Of a stretch of 64,000 nt of DNA, positions 61,123 to 64,000 are shown one piece after another. Where the stretch lies: assembly GCF_042681025.1 (NCBI RefSeq), contig NZ_JBHUER010000010.1, positions 620,001-684,000 of the forward strand, given 5' to 3'. How positions within the stretch are numbered: position 1 is the first letter of the stretch; each line of letters opens with the position of its first letter. Below the pieces are notes generated by a model. It was given only the letters and a program-made list of their open reading frames with translations. It did not search any database and was not told the DNA's origin. Source of the DNA: Methylopila henanensis (GTDB lineage Bacteria > Pseudomonadota > Alphaproteobacteria > Rhizobiales > Methylopilaceae). The position numbers and the translations under genes were made by a program.

Positions 61123-61361
61123 AGGACGGACACGGTCTCGCCCGCTTCGGATTCCGATCCGGATGCGCTGATCCGCGCGTCGCCGCGCATCCAGCCGGCC
61201 GATGAGGGCTGCTGAAGGATTTCGAGAAGGTCGCCGATCTTGAGGTCGTGCTGAAACGCGGGATCGTCGCCGAAAGCGAAAAGCAGGCTCATGGCGAAGA
61301 CGACGCCGCAGGACGTCGACACGCCTGCGCAGCTGTGGCGTCAGGCTCTCGCTGATCGCCG
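61123..61361. other. Likely gene debris between MBL-fold and GntR genes
   Basis: No complete gene. The minus strand has a 67-codon frame at 61119-61322 with a soluble-looking stretch (QHDLKIGDLLEILQQPSSAG). The plus strand has short coding-like pieces such as LKDFEKVADLEVVLKRGIVA (from about 61213) and MAKTTPQDVDTPAQLW (61293-61367). None matches a family I know. The interruption of plausible protein-like pieces by stops suggests a decayed gene. Confidence 0.35.
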
Positions 61362-62057
61362 CTAGGCGGACGTCGAGCGCTCGAAGGCTGCGAGAAAGTC
61401 GTTCAGGCGGTCGCCTTGGACGAGGATGTGGTTCTTGAGCTCGCGTTCGGCGCTCGCGGAATCGCCGGCAAGGATCGCCTCGGCGATGCGCTCGTGCTCG
61501 GCGAGCGAGACGCTGACGCGCGCGCCAGCTCTCAGCTGCAGGCGTCGGTAAGGCTTGAGCCGCTGGTGCAGCCGGCGCGCCTCGTCGCCCAGGAAGGCGT
61601 TGTGCGCCTGGGCGTAGATGACGAGGTGAAAGCTCTCGTTCGCGAGGTAGTAGCTGTCGCTGTCGCTGCGCTCGGCCTCGTCGCGGCAGGACTGCAGAGA
61701 GGCTTCCAGATCGCGGCGGCCCGGACCGTCGATCCGGCGCGCCGCGAGGCTTCCGGCCATCGCCTCGAGCGCCGCCATGGTCTCGAACCGCTCGATGATG
61801 TCGCGAAAGCCAAGCGTCGCGACGAAGGCGCCTCGTCGCGGCATCAGCGTCACGAGGCCCGTCGCCGCCAATTGGCCGAGCGCTTCCCGCAGAGGGGTGC
61901 GCGACACGCCGAACCGATCCGCGAGCGACTGCTCGTCCAGCCTGTCGCCCGGCTTGAAACGGCCGGTGACGATCGCGTTCTCGAGCTCCAGGCGCAGGGC
62001 GTCGGCCCGGCGGCCGGTTGGATCGAAGGCGAGGGGCGCGGTCGCTGCGGCGGTCAT
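61362..62057 (-). CDS. GntR/FadR-family regulator of the malonate operon (MdcY-like)
   Basis: A 231-residue GntR regulator. The winged helix-turn-helix (LRLELENAIVTGRFKPGDRL, then FGVSRTPLREALGQLAATGL) is followed by an FCD ligand domain (about 95-225; ESFHLVIYAQAHN, LAEHERIAEAILAGD). It is divergent from the MatC-like permease and malonate decarboxylase genes, the position of MdcY-type malonate repressors, and the gap holds an inverted repeat with a TTGACA hexamer. Malonate as the effector is inferred from context. Confidence 0.92.
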   Translation of the reverse strand: MTAAATAPLAFDPTGRRADALRLELENAIVTGRFKPGDRLDEQSLADRFGVSRTPLREALGQLAATGLVTLMPRRGAFVATLGFRDIIERFETMAALEAMAGSLAARRIDGPGRRDLEASLQSCRDEAERSDSDSYYLANESFHLVIYAQAHNAFLGDEARRLHQRLKPYRRLQLRAGARVSVSLAEHERIAEAILAGDSASAERELKNHILVQGDRLNDFLAAFERSTSA

Positions 62058-62135
62058 TTTCAGCGTGGCCTGGCGATGGCGAGGAAGAACGCAGGAAATT
62101 TAGGCGCCCCTGCTGAAACGCACAACCGAGGTTTT

Positions 62136-62162
62136 TGTATACGAAATTATTGACAGCGTATT
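62136..62162. promoter_or_regulatory. Promoter/operator of the malonate operon
   Basis: ATACG (62139-62143) and CGTAT (62157-62161) form an inverted repeat with a 13-base spacer; GTATAC (62137-62142) is itself palindromic. A perfect -35 TTGACA (62150-62155) lies inside the repeat, though no strong -10 is seen 17 bases downstream (TTCCAT). A GntR dimer at the repeat would occlude the -35 element. Confidence 0.5.
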
Positions 62163-62327
62163 TTTGTGGGCGTTCCATGGATGCAACGAGAGCCGAAAAC
62201 GGCCTTGCCCGTGGAGGAAATGCCATGAAAGAGCTTGAGCTCGCGCCCCTGCGGCGCGGGGGCTGCGGCTTTGCGCGAGCGGCCTGTCCAGAAGCGTCAA
62301 ATCTCACCGGACGCGGGAGGGCGGCCC

Positions 62328-63686
62328 ATGTCGCCTGAGATCCTGTCGATCCTCGGCCTTGGCCTGATGTTCGTCGTGGCGACCGTGCTGCCGGTGAATA
62401 TGGGCGTCATCGCCTTCACCGGGGCCTTCCTGCTCGGAACGCTCGTCGCGGGCCTCACGAGCAAGGCCATTCTCGGCTTCTTCCCGACCGGCCTCTTCCT
62501 GACGCTCGTCGGCATCACCTATCTGTTCGCCATCGCGCAGACGAACGGCACCATCGACTGGCTGGTGCGGATCGCGGTGCGCGCCGTGAAGGGCCGCGTC
62601 GCCGCGATCCCGTGGATCATGTTCTTCGTCGCGGCGGCGCTGACCTCCGTCGGCGCCGTCTCGCCCGGCGCGGTCGCCATCATCGCGCCGATCGCGCTCG
62701 GCTTCGCGATCAAATACGGAATCTCGCCGCTTCTGATGGGCCTCATGGTCATCCACGGGGCGCAGGCCGGCGGCTTCTCGCCGATCTCGATCTATGGCGG
62801 CATCACCAACGGCGTCGTGGCCAAGGCCGGCCTTCCGCTCGAGCCGATGGTCACCTTCCTCGCGAGCTTCGCGGTCAATGGCGGCGTCGCGCTGCTGCTG
62901 TTCTTCGTGCTCGGCGGCCGGAAGCTGTTCGGCGCCCGGCTCGCGCCCGCGGGCGGTCCGTCCAACGCCGACATCGTCGACGACCGGGCCCGTCCGGCCG
63001 AGACGCCGGAGCGCTATGGCGACGCCGAAACCGAGGCCCTGCTGGCCGAGGAGGACATCGCCCACAACCGGAAGCCCGAACATCCGATGGCCGACAGCCG
63101 GCCCTACCAGATCGCGACGCTCGTCGGCATCGTGGCGCTCGCCGTGCTGACCCTCGGCTTCAACCTCGACATCGGCTTCTGCGCGATCGCGATCGGCCTC
63201 GTCCTGTCGCTTATCTCGCCGACCCTCCAGCGCAAGGCGGTCGCGCAGGTCACCTGGCCCGAGATCGTCCTCATCACCGGCGTGTCGACCTATGTCGGCG
63301 TGATGGAGAAGATGGGCACGATCGATTTCGTCGCGAACGGCGTGACGCATCTCGCCTCGCCGATCTTCGTCGCGCTGCTGCTGTGCCTCATCGGCGCGGT
63401 GGTGTCCGCCTTCGCCTCGTCGACCGCGGTGCTCGGCTCGCTGATCCCGCTCGCGGTGCCGTTCCTGCAAGGCGACACGGGCGTCGGCGCGATCGGCTTC
63501 ATCGCGGCCATGGCGGTCTCGTCCACGATCGTCGATGTCTCGCCTTTCTCGACCAACGGCGCGCTGGTGCTGGCGAATTCGCCGGAAGGCTCCCGCGACG
63601 CCTTCTTCAAGCAGTTGCTCGGCTACGGAGCGCTCGTCACGGCGATCGCGCCCTTCGTGGTCTGGTTCCTGTTCGTGGCGCTGTGA
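62328..63686 (+). CDS. MatC-like malonate/dicarboxylate permease (SLC13/DASS type)
   Basis: A 452-residue membrane carrier with about 12 hydrophobic segments in two halves separated by a charged loop (about 225-265, DIVDDRARPAETPERYGDAE). It starts with a MatC_N-like LGLGLMFVVATVLPVNMGVI and keeps the paired pore motifs GAVSPGAVAIIAPIALGFAI and AFASSTAVLGSLIPLAVPFL. The ATG at 62328 follows GGGAGG at good spacing. It lies between an MdcY-like regulator and mdcA, so malonate is the probable substrate. Confidence 0.9.
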   Translation: MSPEILSILGLGLMFVVATVLPVNMGVIAFTGAFLLGTLVAGLTSKAILGFFPTGLFLTLVGITYLFAIAQTNGTIDWLVRIAVRAVKGRVAAIPWIMFFVAAALTSVGAVSPGAVAIIAPIALGFAIKYGISPLLMGLMVIHGAQAGGFSPISIYGGITNGVVAKAGLPLEPMVTFLASFAVNGGVALLLFFVLGGRKLFGARLAPAGGPSNADIVDDRARPAETPERYGDAETEALLAEEDIAHNRKPEHPMADSRPYQIATLVGIVALAVLTLGFNLDIGFCAIAIGLVLSLISPTLQRKAVAQVTWPEIVLITGVSTYVGVMEKMGTIDFVANGVTHLASPIFVALLLCLIGAVVSAFASSTAVLGSLIPLAVPFLQGDTGVGAIGFIAAMAVSSTIVDVSPFSTNGALVLANSPEGSRDAFFKQLLGYGALVTAIAPFVVWFLFVAL

Positions 63687-63691
63687 GCGCG

Positions 63692-63811
63692 ATGAGGCCG
63701 GCGGTCCCGCGCGCTTCGGGGAGCCTCGGGCGTGCGCCCGAAGCTCCCCGGCGTGAGGACGCGACGCCGGCCGTCGTCTCGAAGCGCGCGCTGCGCCTGA
63801 TGAAGGTTTGA
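63692..63811 (+). CDS. Possible 39-aa leader peptide
   Basis: A short ATG frame (MRPAVPRASGSLGRAPEAPR, then REDATPAVVSKRAL) occupies most of the gap between the permease and mdcA and ends nine bases before mdcA. It contains a strong hairpin. It may be translated as a coupling or attenuation leader, or may be chance. There is no good ribosome-binding site. Confidence 0.2.
   Translation: MRPAVPRASGSLGRAPEAPRREDATPAVVSKRALRLMKV
63718..63749 (+). terminator. Large hairpin between the permease gene and mdcA
   Basis: GGGGAGC and TCGGGCG (63718-63732) pair with CGCCCGA and GCTCCCC (63735-63749) around a two-base TG turn with one C-A mismatch: a 14-bp stem. No T-run follows, so it may be a stability element or attenuator that lowers decarboxylase expression relative to the permease, or an intergenic repeat. 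Confidence 0.45.
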
Positions 63812-63819
63812 AAGACGCC

Positions 63820-64000
63820 ATGACGCAATCGACCGAGACCGGCCGTTCCTGGACCGCCCGCCGCGACGACAAGGCGGAGCGGCTGCGCGGGACCCAAGCC
63901 TTCGCGGACGGCAAGACGCTCGACGCCGCGAAGATGGTCGAGGCGCTCGAAGCCGTGCTGCGTCCGGGCGACCGCGTCGCGCTCGAGGGCGACAACCAGA
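63820..64000 (+). CDS. mdcA: Malonate decarboxylase alpha subunit MdcA (partial, cut by window end)
   Basis: The first 60 codons of the malonate decarboxylase alpha (acyl-carrier-protein transferase) subunit, which moves malonyl to the enzyme's ACP. The visible TARRDDKAERLRGTQAFADG and EAVLRPGDRVALEGDNQ match the family N-terminus, in which the LEGDNQ segment is highly conserved. It is directly preceded by the MatC-like permease on the same strand. The other mdc genes should follow to the right. Confidence 0.85.
   Translation, partial: MTQSTETGRSWTARRDDKAERLRGTQAFADGKTLDAAKMVEALEAVLRPGDRVALEGDNQ

Noticed and set aside
62304..63995. 563-codon minus-strand frame
   Set aside because: Antisense of the MatC-like permease and mdcA start; product is an Arg/Asp/His-rich shadow.
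1..64000. CRISPR arrays, rRNA genes and intact insertion sequences
   Set aside because: No regularly spaced repeats, no rRNA segments and no transposase with terminal inverted repeats were recognised in the window.

Overview
The window is high-GC DNA from an alphaproteobacterium, most likely of the order Hyphomicrobiales (Rhizobiales). The main evidence is the conserved minus-strand block rplU-rpmA-GNAT-obgE-proB-proA-nadD-rsfS-rlmH-envC-ctpA-polysaccharide deacetylase-rppH, whose order and product sequences are typical of that group. Genus cannot be fixed from the sequence alone.

Layout. 1-5.1 kb: a partial ligase-associated DEXH helicase, a CobW-type GTPase, a FadD6-like acyl-CoA synthetase and a lipoprotein L,D-transpeptidase. 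5.3-9.6 kb: a DUF924 protein, then a two-gene envelope unit made of a polysaccharide flippase fused to a GNAT-type acyltransferase and translationally coupled to a JmjC-like cupin. 9.7-25.2 kb: a second acyl-CoA synthetase, a Cys-cluster protein, the housekeeping block above, a YbaK/ProX-type editing protein, a small unknown protein and tRNA-Gly(GCC) with promoter-like sequence and a strong terminator hairpin.

25.5-31.6 kb: a GntR regulator divergent from an ABC importer operon that continues into an arylmalonate-decarboxylase-like enzyme, an NAD-dependent epimerase and an SDR. 31.9-37.5 kb: an MFS carrier and a FecI/FecR/TonB-receptor iron-uptake set. 37.5-38.4 kb: fossils, namely a frameshifted DUF4287-like gene and a DUF2924/serine-recombinase relic. 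38.4-41.8 kb: LysR-SDR-DHA2 efflux carrier.

42.2-49.1 kb: a TetR regulator with an excellent palindromic operator divergent from six tightly packed genes (binding protein, permease, ATPase, two-component flavin monooxygenase, flavin reductase, amidase). This looks like a complete import-and-degrade pathway for an unidentified nitrogen-containing compound and is the best candidate here for an undescribed system. 49.1-52.9 kb is strongly decayed: a truncated and frameshifted NADP-binding reductase, three gene fossils from a metal-efflux/two-component locus joined by deletions, and a lipoprotein hydrolase split by an in-frame TGA. 53-61 kb is accessory: a nucleotide-exchange-like transporter, a Tat-signal NAD-binding protein, AraC and LysR regulators, a lipocalin-like secreted protein and an exported metallo-beta-lactamase-fold hydrolase. 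61.4-64 kb opens a malonate catabolism operon (GntR regulator, MatC-like permease, start of mdcA), cut by the window edge.

Overall, the first 25 kb is dense core genome, whereas the part after about 37 kb is accessory DNA rich in regulators and deletion scars.
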